A stretch of DNA of 64,000 bases from Armatimonadota bacterium. Its GTDB lineage: Bacteria; Armatimonadota; HRBIN16. The stretch is from NCBI GenBank assembly GCA_026003175.1, contig BPGT01000002.1, positions 124,001-188,000 on the forward strand, given 5' to 3'. Shown piece after piece: positions 26,110 to 34,376 of this stretch. The number at the start of each line of letters is the position of its first letter. Positions within the stretch are counted from its first letter, which is position 1. Under the pieces are notes generated by a model. That model was given only the letters and a program-made list of their open reading frames with translations. It searched no databases and was not told the DNA's origin. The position numbers and the translations under genes are program-made.

Positions 26110-28263
26110 TTATTTCGCGATGTTGTACGGTTTTCCTGCCAGGAGCCCGAAGATGAGAGCACCGGAGGTGACACCGCATCCTATTAGCGACAGGTAGAAG
26201 CCGATACGAAACGCATCTGGCTCGTATCGCCACAAGACTGTGGAGGAGGCATTTGTGACGGTGACAGCGCGAAAGACGCCGTCATGGGTGCGCCATGGCT
26301 GAGGCTTACCATTAACCCAGACATGCCAACCTGGGTAGGCGGTATCCGCAAGCACAAGTTCGCCGGCAGGTGTATTTACTATCTCTGCCCGCTGTGGGGA
26401 GGGGTCATGCACAATTAACGGTTCGCTGCTTTCTGCCGTCCATGCACGCATGGGCTGGTGTGGCAAGGGCAACACGCGCCAGCTGTCGACGGTTTTGCCC
26501 GTTGCGACTGCCCCAACCCCGGTTTGTTGCAATTTCCGGAGCAGGTGGCTATCCCGTTGGAACCGTTTCCACTCCTGCGCCAGATACACGTAGTGTCTCA
26601 CTGCCCTCTGGACCGCTACCGGTTCGTAGCCCGACGCCTCAGACAATCCCCACATCATGCCGATATTGGACCCCAGCATCTGTTGCCATCGGCGCAGGTA
26701 TTCGGGCGTATTCGCGCCGTAATCGACATAGCTCACATACTTGCGCCACATCGGCACCTGTTCGGGCACGAACAACCTGCCTCTGGTGCGTGCCACTGTT
26801 TGTACGGTGTCCGGAGGCTGAGCAAATGTTGCCATGTTAGTGGTTGGGTTGGCGGGCATCGCCTGGGGCAACAGATCGAAAAGCAACAATGCCATCGCTG
26901 CCCACCAGCGACGCGAGGGGGAAAGCCGGAGAATAAGCAGCGCAAACACCGCTACGGCTATCGCTCGCAAGCAGCCGATAACAGCCGTCGTGCGAGCGGA
27001 GGTGACGAGCGAAGAGGAAACGGTTTCCGATCGGCTAGCGCGAATCACATCATGGTACGCCGCCCACTCGATGATATTTGCGCCTTGCGATGCCCATAGT
27101 AAGGCAAGCACCACCAGTACCAGAGGCAGCAATAGCCATTTTCGCGAGAAACGCAAATGCTCCCAACCCATCGAGGCAGCGACGCACACCGCAAAATCGG
27201 TGAGAATCAGCCAGCGGGCGGGGTCATGAAAGGCTTTCAGCCCCGGCAGCAGATAGTAGGCGAGGATATATAGCCCGCCAGAGGTGCCCAGTGCCAGCCA
27301 CCAGCTGAGAAAGGCGATGATAAGCCAGAAACGTGCCTCTGATCGCGCTCTCCATGCAACGATTGCTGCCGTCAGAGGCAGGATGCCTACCGCATAAGCG
27401 ACTTCCCAGTAGTTTCCTCTGCCCAGCCAGTTGCCCTGCCAGGGAGTGCCGTACAGGTCGGGCACGAGCAAGAGGGGAATCTGCTCTAGGCGCAAGGGGA
27501 AACGGTTCACTCCCCACACAGAGAGGTTTATGCGGGGTGTCTCGTGAAGCAGTTGAAGCATTGGCAGCCAATGTACAGCAGACAGTAGCAATCCGCCAGC
27601 AGCACCAGCTAGCAAGGACGGCAGAGGGCGCCAGCCACTCCTCGCCATCCGCCAGCCAGCCCATGCCGTTCCAGGCAGCAACGCCATGTAAGCAACCTGT
27701 GCATGTCCTGCCAGAAGCAGCAGGGCAACACTCACAGCCAACATCGCTATCCTAACCGCACCACTCGCCTGCAGCACGCGCTCTACCGCCCACATCAACC
27801 ATCCGATGAGGGCAATGGACTGAAACATGCCGGGGAACTGCGCTCGTGGCACGAAGGCTCCGCATAACATCCATGCGGTACTGCCGAACAACGCAGGGCG
27901 AAAAGAGAGCCCCAGCGCATGCAGGAACAGCCACATCCCCACACCGCCCAGCCACAGGTGCAGCACGGCATCCCACGAAAGATAGCGCGCTGGATGCAGA
28001 AAGGGTAGCAAGATCGTGGATGGATAGAAGAGCCACTCTTGAGGGTTGCCCACAAACGGTTGTCCGAAGAGGGTATGCGGATTCCACAACGGCAGAACAC
28101 CCTGCGCCAGCCAGCGGTGGGCGAAGGTGGTCATAGGCAGGAAGTAGAGCATGATGTCGCCCCAGTAAAGCACCTGCTGGATGAAGGCGACCTTCCAGAA
28201 AACACACGCCGCCACGAGGGCAAACCATCCCAGCGCAGCGGCGTGTCGAGTGCGGTTTGGCAC
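26110..28263 (-). CDS. YfhO-like multi-pass membrane protein (GT-C type)
   Basis: 717 residues with roughly 12 membrane helices and a C-terminal soluble ~150 residues. The N-terminus matches YfhO/GT-C glycosyltransferase proteins: the first luminal loop has 'YWGDIMLYFLPM' and 'LPLWNPHTLFGQPFVGNPQ', with conserved acidic and Asn-Pro positions. The final part has 'GWHVWVNGKPQPW' and 'FRAVTVTNASSTVLWRYEP', again standard for YfhO. It would transfer a sugar from a lipid carrier on the outer side of the inner membrane. The gene ends behind a short gap; the secG gene is 13 bp upstream in the same direction. Confidence 0.85.
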   Translation of the reverse strand: MPNRTRHAAALGWFALVAACVFWKVAFIQQVLYWGDIMLYFLPMTTFAHRWLAQGVLPLWNPHTLFGQPFVGNPQEWLFYPSTILLPFLHPARYLSWDAVLHLWLGGVGMWLFLHALGLSFRPALFGSTAWMLCGAFVPRAQFPGMFQSIALIGWLMWAVERVLQASGAVRIAMLAVSVALLLLAGHAQVAYMALLPGTAWAGWRMARSGWRPLPSLLAGAAGGLLLSAVHWLPMLQLLHETPRINLSVWGVNRFPLRLEQIPLLLVPDLYGTPWQGNWLGRGNYWEVAYAVGILPLTAAIVAWRARSEARFWLIIAFLSWWLALGTSGGLYILAYYLLPGLKAFHDPARWLILTDFAVCVAASMGWEHLRFSRKWLLLPLVLVVLALLWASQGANIIEWAAYHDVIRASRSETVSSSLVTSARTTAVIGCLRAIAVAVFALLILRLSPSRRWWAAMALLLFDLLPQAMPANPTTNMATFAQPPDTVQTVARTRGRLFVPEQVPMWRKYVSYVDYGANTPEYLRRWQQMLGSNIGMMWGLSEASGYEPVAVQRAVRHYVYLAQEWKRFQRDSHLLRKLQQTGVGAVATGKTVDSWRVLPLPHQPMRAWTAESSEPLIVHDPSPQRAEIVNTPAGELVLADTAYPGWHVWVNGKPQPWRTHDGVFRAVTVTNASSTVLWRYEPDAFRIGFYLSLIGCGVTSGALIFGLLAGKPYNIAK

Positions 28264-28276
28264 CGCCGAACTCCGC

Positions 28277-28507
28277 CTATTTCGGACTGGCTATAGCAAC
28301 GAGCAAGCTGATGACGAAGAAGCCCACGGCGATATAGCGGGTAATCATCGCCAGCTGCTCGTCACGCCCCAGCTTGCCGCGAAATTGCGAGCTCACCTGT
28401 CCGCCCACTGTGCCCGATAGCCCTTCATGTCGCGTGGTCTGCATAGCGACGATGAAGATGAGCGCGATGGCGAACAGCACTTGCACAATGACCAGAAAGG
28501 TGTACAT
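28277..28507 (-). CDS. secG: preprotein translocase subunit SecG
   Basis: 76 residues with two membrane helices (~3-20 and ~57-74) and between them the Gly/Ser-rich loop 'GLSGTVGGQVSSQFRGK' typical of SecG (usually 'GLG...GG...LFG'). SecG is the accessory subunit that stimulates SecA-driven movement through SecYEG. The ATG follows the TAG of the upstream tatA gene with no gap, so the two export components are translated together. Confidence 0.9.
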   Translation of the reverse strand: MYTFLVIVQVLFAIALIFIVAMQTTRHEGLSGTVGGQVSSQFRGKLGRDEQLAMITRYIAVGFFVISLLVAIASPK

Positions 28508-28930
28508 CTATACTCTCCTTCGAGTATTCCGATGTGCAGTAGACAGCCGCTGTACTGCCAGCGCGCGACGGTGGCTGGAACGCGCTTTACCGGACGCTGT
28601 GGATGAACTGCTGTCGGTACTGGTCTCTTCGGACGCAACAGCATATGGCTCGTTTGGGCTTGGAGCCACGTTCACATCGTCCGCCACGATGTCGCTTTGC
28701 GACACCGTGGGCTCGGCATAGCTGCTGTAGTCCGTGTAGCTTCGGCGCGAGGAGCTACTGTAATCGGTATCCAGCGAAAACGTGTTCACAATATCGTTAG
28801 AAGCACGCCGGAACTCGCGTATCGCGTTACCCAGCGAGCGACCGATTTCAGGCAACTTCTTCGGACCGAAAATAATCAGCCCGATGATGAGTATCATCAT
28901 CACTTCGCCGAAGCCGAGGCTTCCGAACAT
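28508..28930 (-). CDS. tatA: twin-arginine translocase component TatA/TatE
   Basis: 140 residues. One N-terminal membrane helix (~6-21), FGPKKLPE hinge, amphipathic helix 'GRSLGNAIREFRRASND': the TatA_B_E domain. The remaining ~90 residues are a Ser-rich, low-complexity tail with tandem 'YTDYSSYAE'-type segments, longer than in most TatA proteins. TatA oligomerises to move folded proteins through the TatBC complex; no tatC is in the window. Directly precedes secG. Confidence 0.92.
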   Translation of the reverse strand: MFGSLGFGEVMMILIIGLIIFGPKKLPEIGRSLGNAIREFRRASNDIVNTFSLDTDYSSSSRRSYTDYSSYAEPTVSQSDIVADDVNVAPSPNEPYAVASEETSTDSSSSTASGKARSSHRRALAVQRLSTAHRNTRRRV

Positions 28931-29006
28931 CGTTCTTCCCTCCAGCCGCTGTCACGGCACATCGTTGCTGATAATATTTTACCACAGTTCAACAAACGAT
29001 GCCTCG

Positions 29007-30140
29007 TTAATCTACCGCTGTTACTTCCGGCGGGCTAACGAAGTGCTGCCAGTGCAGAGCGACCTTTCCTTCGGACGCATTGCCCCGGTGGATACACACA
29101 CGGAACCACCAGCGCAGGCTTTCACCATGCGGCAGGGTGTACTCGCCTCGCTCCTGCCCTCCTGTGAACGCTGAGAGACCGAACGGGTTCACCGTCATCA
29201 GCCCATAGTCGCGTACGTGCCACCAGGCGGGATGTCGGAAGCTGGAAGGATGCTGCATGATAGCGATGCCGACAGGGACACCCTCTACCTGTCCGCTGTA
29301 GTCGCACCAGTGTGCCCGCTTACCCCATGTTTGCGGCTCGTTGATACCACCTTCGGAGTTCTCGATGCGCCCTCCGCGCGGCACGTCCATTGAGGATGCC
29401 ACCCGCACCGACAGGATGCCACCCTCTTTGGTATCGCCGAAACGCACATCGCCTTCGGTGGCGGTCAAGGTCACCTCCACATCCACCAGATGTTGCTCAT
29501 CCGGCAGGGGAAAGACACGTACCTTCAGGTGCTGTTCCAGCAGTTTATTGCCCTGCGCGTCCGTCCAGTCGCTCAGGGTCTCAAAGCCACCACAGACGAT
29601 GCCGCTGTACGTGCGCAATGTCTGGCGGTGCAGGGTGTAACCGTGGCCGGGCTCCTCGCTCCAGTTATCCACGCCATTCACGTCGCCAAAAGCAATCCAC
29701 ATCGAGCGGTGGTGCACATGGTCGTTGGTCTCACCGGGTACGTCGTGGCGCATGGGCCAGTGACGGGTGACACTCACACCTTCTGGACCGCGCACAGGAT
29801 AAAAGCAGGGACGTGCAGGATTGCCCGCCTTGATGTAAGCAGTGAACAGCTTACCGTCCGTGTATATTGCAATCCTTTCCTCGCTCTCTTCCACGCTCAC
29901 CCGATGGGGGTGTTCTCCTTCGGTTTGCTCTAGTGCAGCCGTAATGGTTTGTTCTGCCGGTAGTTCGGGTATGATGCACCACAGCTCATTACCCACAGAC
30001 TGTACGGGCAACCTTAATCCGCCGATGGAAAGCCAGTACGCCGTCTCCGGTTCGCCTGGTACGGGCAGGAAGAGTGGGCAGTTGTCATGCGATATGTTGC
30101 CTGACCGGATGATAAGCTTCGTTGGGTGCATGGGTTTCAC
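29007..30140 (-). CDS. DUF6807 (PmoA-type) protein
   Basis: 377 residues, typical for this family. Hallmarks are 'PVRGPEGVSVTRHWPM', 'DHVHHRSMWIAFGDVNGVDNW', 'WCDYSGQVEGVPVGIAIM' and 'FRHPAWWHVRDYGLMTVNPFG', the conserved His- and Trp-rich blocks of DUF6807, a beta-sandwich family often annotated PmoA and common next to Gfo/Idh oxidoreductases in heterotrophic degraders. There is no signal peptide. The in vivo reaction is unknown; the name does not imply methane oxidation. It stands alone, with about 70 bp before tatA. Confidence 0.85.
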   Translation of the reverse strand: MKPMHPTKLIIRSGNISHDNCPLFLPVPGEPETAYWLSIGGLRLPVQSVGNELWCIIPELPAEQTITAALEQTEGEHPHRVSVEESEERIAIYTDGKLFTAYIKAGNPARPCFYPVRGPEGVSVTRHWPMRHDVPGETNDHVHHRSMWIAFGDVNGVDNWSEEPGHGYTLHRQTLRTYSGIVCGGFETLSDWTDAQGNKLLEQHLKVRVFPLPDEQHLVDVEVTLTATEGDVRFGDTKEGGILSVRVASSMDVPRGGRIENSEGGINEPQTWGKRAHWCDYSGQVEGVPVGIAIMQHPSSFRHPAWWHVRDYGLMTVNPFGLSAFTGGQERGEYTLPHGESLRWWFRVCIHRGNASEGKVALHWQHFVSPPEVTAVD

Positions 30141-30251
30141 CTCTGGAACGTATTGTTATATTTGTTATATCAACGGGTGGACGAAACACCGTCTGAGCGC
30201 AGCGAAGCACCTCAGCTATTCGCGCGGGCAGCGAAACTATCCTGCCTGCGC

Positions 30252-30992
30252 TCACAACTTCGCCAGCAAGCCTGGCAACTCGACAAGCGAGGAAATCTGG
30301 GCAGCGGGAGATGCTTCGGAATGGTTCTCGCAGGGGTCTGCTTCCATACGCCATTCGCGCGTGTAGATGCTGCGCATTCCTGTCCGAGAAGCCCCCAGCA
30401 CGTCTGCACACCAGTCATCACCCACATAGATAGCCTCGTCAGCATATACCTCTAACTGGTATAGAGTAATCTTAAACAAACTAGGGTGCGGTTTTACTAT
30501 CCCCACGTCTGCGGATACCACAATGGACGACAGATAGCGAGATAGACCGTGCCGATTTAGCACCCGGTGCACGCAGGGAGTGTATGGATAATTGGAAAGT
30601 ACTGCCAACCGATACCCTTCCGAAAGCTCGCGAAGCAGGGAGGGTAGGTATGGAGCAGGAACAACCGCCTTTTCGAACGCGAGCACATACTGTCTCATCA
30701 TCGCATGCACCTGTTTGGAGTTCGGAGGCACGCCGGTCAGCCGTCGCCAGAGGGTTGCCATGCGCTCATAGAAGTCGTTCTCCCTCAAGTCGGGCAGGTT
30801 TCGCGCGTACTGCTCATCGCGGATACGCACGTAGTGGTGCACAAAGGCATCAAAGGGCACGTGGGGAGCAACGGGATGCACATACTCATAAACGCCTTGC
30901 AGGATGCGCAAAAATTCCGGCTCACGCAAGGGCACGAGGGTGTTGACGAAATCGAACACTATCGCCCGTACGGCAAAACGGTTTGGGGGCAC
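30252..30992 (-). CDS. HAD superfamily hydrolase
   Basis: 246 residues. Motif I is 'IVFDFVNTLVPL' at ~10-21; the nucleophile Asp is present but the second Asp of D-x-D is Val, which removes the usual acid/base of HAD phosphatases. Motif II 'LAVLSNYPYT' and motifs III/IV 'VGIVKPHPSLFKITL' ... 'YVGDDWCADVLGA' are intact, and the C1-type cap lies between. It could be a dehalogenase-like or non-phosphatase HAD. It starts 4 bp after the stop of the TPR gene, so they are co-transcribed. Confidence 0.85.
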   Translation of the reverse strand: MPPNRFAVRAIVFDFVNTLVPLREPEFLRILQGVYEYVHPVAPHVPFDAFVHHYVRIRDEQYARNLPDLRENDFYERMATLWRRLTGVPPNSKQVHAMMRQYVLAFEKAVVPAPYLPSLLRELSEGYRLAVLSNYPYTPCVHRVLNRHGLSRYLSSIVVSADVGIVKPHPSLFKITLYQLEVYADEAIYVGDDWCADVLGASRTGMRSIYTREWRMEADPCENHSEASPAAQISSLVELPGLLAKL

Positions 30993-30996
30993 GTTG

Positions 30997-31572
30997 TTAC
31001 TCCTGTTCCTCGGGGATCAGCTCGCGCAACTGGTTGTCCATCCGGCGTACACCGGCGATATCTTCTATCTGCCTGTAGAGGTGCCGTGCGTAACTGAAGG
31101 CATTGATCGCGCGTACTATCTGTTCCTGCTGCTTCGCCAGCACGCCGATGTGCTCGGCGCATAACGCCGCTTTCGCCCAGAGGTTATACGTCTCGAAGGT
31201 CTGGTAGGCACGGGCGAGGTAGCGTTGCGCGTTGCCAAGGTCGCCAGTACGCACTAGCGCAATGCCCATTTGCAGTTCCGCCTCAGCTCGCACCAGATCG
31301 GCTTCCCACTCTTGTTGGAGCAGGTTCATTGCCCACTGGCAGTAAGGGATTGCTGATGCATAGTCACCTTGCAGGTTATAGCATCGTGCCAGCTCGATAT
31401 AGCACTGAGCGCGTTCGGACGAGGAAGCAGGTTCTCTTTCCAGACGCTTCAGCGCGGAGCGCAGGAAGGCGATAGCCGAGTCGTAATCTGCTCGTGCGAT
31501 GCGTTCGCGTGCCAGACGCAACCGTGCCCGCACTTTGCGATGCGTTTGATGTTGAGGAACCTTCATCTCCAA
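30997..31572 (-). CDS. TPR-repeat protein
   Basis: 191 residues composed almost wholly of about four TPR-like helix pairs: 'DYDSAIAFLRSALKRLE', 'ERAQCYIELARCYNLQGDYASAIPYCQWAMNLL', 'AEAELQMGIALVRTGDLGNAQRYLARAYQTF' and 'AEHIGVLAKQQEQIVRAINAFSYARHLYRQI', each with the A/G/Y pattern (each is quoted only by its key part). No signal peptide or catalytic domain, so a cytoplasmic scaffold. It is the first gene of a two-gene operon with the HAD hydrolase. Confidence 0.82.
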   Translation of the reverse strand: MEMKVPQHQTHRKVRARLRLARERIARADYDSAIAFLRSALKRLEREPASSSERAQCYIELARCYNLQGDYASAIPYCQWAMNLLQQEWEADLVRAEAELQMGIALVRTGDLGNAQRYLARAYQTFETYNLWAKAALCAEHIGVLAKQQEQIVRAINAFSYARHLYRQIEDIAGVRRMDNQLRELIPEEQE

Positions 31573-31692
31573 CCAGATATGTTTTTGTTATCCATTTACA
31601 TTATACCGCGAAAATGCGCAGGCAGAGCGGGTTGGTGCACGTACACAAATGAGCTGCTCTGGCTGAATACGATCTCTTTCGAAGTAACCAAC

Positions 31693-33378
31693 TTACTCCA
31701 GCCGAATACTCGCTCTCACCGTTCCAGCCCGTTCGTGGCGTGCGGTGACTTTCACCTCACCGCCGCTGGGGGCGCGCACTACCCACTCCACCTTCAGGCG
31801 GTCGTCGGTGGGATCGGCAACCCATCCAGCAGGAGCAGATGATTTGTAAGCGCGTCCCTCCAGCTGTCCCAGTTCCTCGCGTGGTTTGCCTGTCTCTAAA
31901 GTGGCTCCTTCGGGCAGCTCTATCTCGCACACCACGCCGCGGGTGACCTTATTCTCTAAAGCGGTCTTGGTAACGTAGGTAGGCAGCCAGCCGGTGTTAT
32001 GCACCACGAGGCGGATGCGATAGGCTCCCTCGCCCAGTGGGGTTGCACTGGCTTCCAGAAGCTCCAGGCGGGGCGATATCAATCCTTGCCAGATGACCCA
32101 ATCCGCCAAAGGGGCAATCTCCTTTTCTAGGAACTGGGGCGGAGGGTTACGGAAGGCGTATTGCGCGTTCCAGCCGCCAATCTCTACCTCACCCAGCTGC
32201 GGATGCTGGAACTTATACCAGTCCACATAGCCCTTGCCTTCCAGCGCTTCATCGCTCCATTTCAGCATCTTGAGGTCGTCTTCAAAGGGGTGTTCGCGGT
32301 ACCAGTCGATGTACTTGTAGTCAGTGATGCCTGCCTGCCGTTGAGGGCTCCAGATTTCCACCGTCCAGGCGAACACACCCAGGTGCTCGTACATCCAGTC
32401 GTCGAACACGCCCGTGATGACCTCGTTGGGATGGTAACGAAAATCGTGATAAACGGAGATGTTCGGATAACCGGTCAGCTCCGTACCCTTCTGCCCGATT
32501 TTCTGGTAGGTCCACAGGTCTTCTGCGGGGAACTTCTCGTCGGGTTTGTCGCTGAACGGACGCAGCAATAACCCACCGTAGGTGTGGAAGGTGACCGCGC
32601 CAGTGATGTTCGGGTGGGATGCGATGAATTGGGCGATGGCTCGCACCTCCGGCTCGGAGGTGGGGAAGGGACCCGCGCCGCGCTGTTCTTTCTCCTGCCG
32701 CCAGTTTGCCGGGAAGTTACGGTTGAGGTCCAGTCCTTCCTTCTTGCGCTGCAGGGGTATCAGCACGCCGTCGTAGTTATCTATCATGCCCTCAGGGAGC
32801 AATCGGTAGTATTGTCCACCCGTCTCGGTGGGATCGCGACGTACCATCAGGCGTGGCTCATCCGGCGAAATCTTCCACGCGCCGTTTGGATCAGGGATGC
32901 GCATGGTGAGCATCCGTCCGTCGCCATCGATGTCTTCCTGCCGCAACCCTTCGAGGGGGTCTTCATCGTAGGGATAGGGGCGCGTACTGGAGCGGATAAT
33001 CTTCGGTTTATCGGCAAGCGCCCATTCGGCTCCATCCGGGTTCACTCGCGGGCACAGGTAGAAGGCGCGTGTATCCAGTGCACGGGTAATCTCCGCATCC
33101 TTCCCGTACTGGGTGCAGAGTTTGTTCAGCAGGTAGAGCACCGCGCTGGAAGCAGACACTTCGGTGGCATGGATGTTACCATCCGCCCAGAAGGCGGGTT
33201 TCTCGGTGTCCGAGCCGGTTTCGAAACGGGTAACGGTCGCTACCCAGATATCGCGTCCTTCGTAGCTTTTTCCTGCGCTCTCTACGCGCACGAGGTGGGG
33301 GTATTCTTCCGCATACGCCTGTAAAATGCGTGTGAGATCTTCATAGCGGTAGAAGCGGTCAAAAGAGACTTCCGGCAT
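31693..33378 (-). CDS. M14 zinc carboxypeptidase
   Basis: 561 residues with the M14 catalytic domain in the first ~350. The zinc ligands H70 and E73 are in 'DGNIHATE', and 'CPRVNPDGAEWAL' and 'DLNRNFPANW' bind substrate. The third ligand is in 'VTFHTYGGLLLRPF' and the catalytic Glu in 'AWTVEIW'. The C-terminal ~150 residues form beta-rich domains ('GAYRIRLVVHNTGWLPTYV'). No obvious signal peptide. It removes C-terminal residues from peptides or acts on D/L-peptides of peptidoglycan. The frameshifted amidase just upstream favours a cell-wall or peptide-scavenging role. Confidence 0.9.
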   Translation of the reverse strand: MPEVSFDRFYRYEDLTRILQAYAEEYPHLVRVESAGKSYEGRDIWVATVTRFETGSDTEKPAFWADGNIHATEVSASSAVLYLLNKLCTQYGKDAEITRALDTRAFYLCPRVNPDGAEWALADKPKIIRSSTRPYPYDEDPLEGLRQEDIDGDGRMLTMRIPDPNGAWKISPDEPRLMVRRDPTETGGQYYRLLPEGMIDNYDGVLIPLQRKKEGLDLNRNFPANWRQEKEQRGAGPFPTSEPEVRAIAQFIASHPNITGAVTFHTYGGLLLRPFSDKPDEKFPAEDLWTYQKIGQKGTELTGYPNISVYHDFRYHPNEVITGVFDDWMYEHLGVFAWTVEIWSPQRQAGITDYKYIDWYREHPFEDDLKMLKWSDEALEGKGYVDWYKFQHPQLGEVEIGGWNAQYAFRNPPPQFLEKEIAPLADWVIWQGLISPRLELLEASATPLGEGAYRIRLVVHNTGWLPTYVTKTALENKVTRGVVCEIELPEGATLETGKPREELGQLEGRAYKSSAPAGWVADPTDDRLKVEWVVRAPSGGEVKVTARHERAGTVRASIRLE

Positions 33379-33393
33379 CCGTTTCCTCCATAG

Positions 33394-34060
33394 TCAACGA
33401 CGAGTGGAATGTGCTACAGAGGCATTCTGTATTCGCCTTTCCAATTCCTGCGCGATGAGCATCTGCACACGCCGATAGGGGAAGTGGTCGCCCGGGCAAT
33501 AGGTCTGACTCACGTCGCGGTGGCGGCGCACGTTGCGCAGGGGGATATCGTATTTCTGCATCAGCTTCGCGCAGAGATTCACCAGTGCCTGTATCTGTGC
33601 CAGGGTGGGTTCTTTAGGGCTGCGTCTGCCGTTCCACCTGCCATGGCTATCGAAGTCGCCGATGAGGCAAATACCCAGGTATTTGCTGTTATAGTAACCA
33701 TTGCCAGAGTGTGCTCCCGGACAGTTTTCAGGACGCCCCGGGCTGGATACGTCCGTCGGGCAGTATCACGTAGTGATAACCAATATGGTAAGTTTTTTGA
33801 TTACAAACTATACTAAAACCGCGCTGCCGATGCATCTCATCTATCTTTTTCGCGTCCACGATACGCCCTTTCAGGCGAAAAGGGGTTGCGGAGTGATGGA
33901 TGAGAATACCTTCCGGCATGGGCGGACGGGCAGGGATGATGCGAGCAACCGGCGACGGCAAGGGATAGCTTGCTCGATACAGATACCAGACTATTCCGCA
34001 TCCTATCAGCACAAACAAGATAACGGTCGCTGCTGCTCGCAGGGTACGCATATTGCCCAA
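33394..34060 (-). CDS. N-acetylmuramoyl-L-alanine amidase (PGRP-like), frameshifted
   Basis: The first frame (from 34060) has an N-terminal membrane anchor (~10-27), then 'EGILIHHSATPFR' with the zinc His and 'KTYHIGYHYVILPDGRIQPG'. It then hits a stop at 33728. Removing one base from C4 at 33736-33739 continues into 'RPENCPGAHSGNGYYNSKYLGICLIGDF', 'RRHRDVSQTYCPGDHFPY' and a stop at 33394, giving about 220 residues, a complete Amidase_2 domain with the zinc ligands His and Cys. It would cleave the amide between MurNAc and L-Ala. The M14 gene lies 15 bp downstream. Confidence 0.82.
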
Positions 34061-34111
34061 CCTCTGTAAATCTACGGGTTTTGATTCTACCTGTCCCCGT
34101 AGTCGAAGTCA

Positions 34112-34315
34112 AGCAAGTCCGAGGGTGTTCGAAATTGCTGGTTGAATGGATAGATAACCTAACCCCCTTGCCCCCTTCCCTGCAAGGGAAGGGGGAACGC
34201 CCCTCTCCTCGTAGGAGAGGGGACGGGGGTGAGGTAAGGCAGGGATAGCAAGAACGCCTCTCTCCTTGCGCTACAACCAACTTCTCAACAATTCTCGAAC
34301 ACCCTCAGCAAGTCC
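34112..34315. mobile_element. small non-autonomous transposable element (MITE-like) with 9-bp target duplication
   Basis: The 186-bp element (34121-34306) begins GAGGGTGTTCGA and ends with its reverse complement TCGAACACCCTC, with further imperfect inverted-repeat matching for about 10 bp. It is flanked on both sides by the direct repeat AGCAAGTCC (34112-34120 and 34307-34315). It has no transposase. Inside, at 34158-34235, is one copy of the double-hairpin repeat (type A) found at 53.4-55.0 kb. Mobilisation would need a transposase supplied in trans. The rest of the 34061-34376 gap holds the promoter region of the GH2 gene. Confidence 0.85.
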
Positions 34316-34376
34316 AGTAGGAGACCACGTCACGCAGGCGAATCTTTAAGCAATAATAGAGTGGGGGGAGGAGAAC

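Noticed and set aside
33409-33816. Plus-strand frame over the amidase
   Set aside because: The minus strand encodes both halves of a conserved amidase domain; the plus frame is its shadow.
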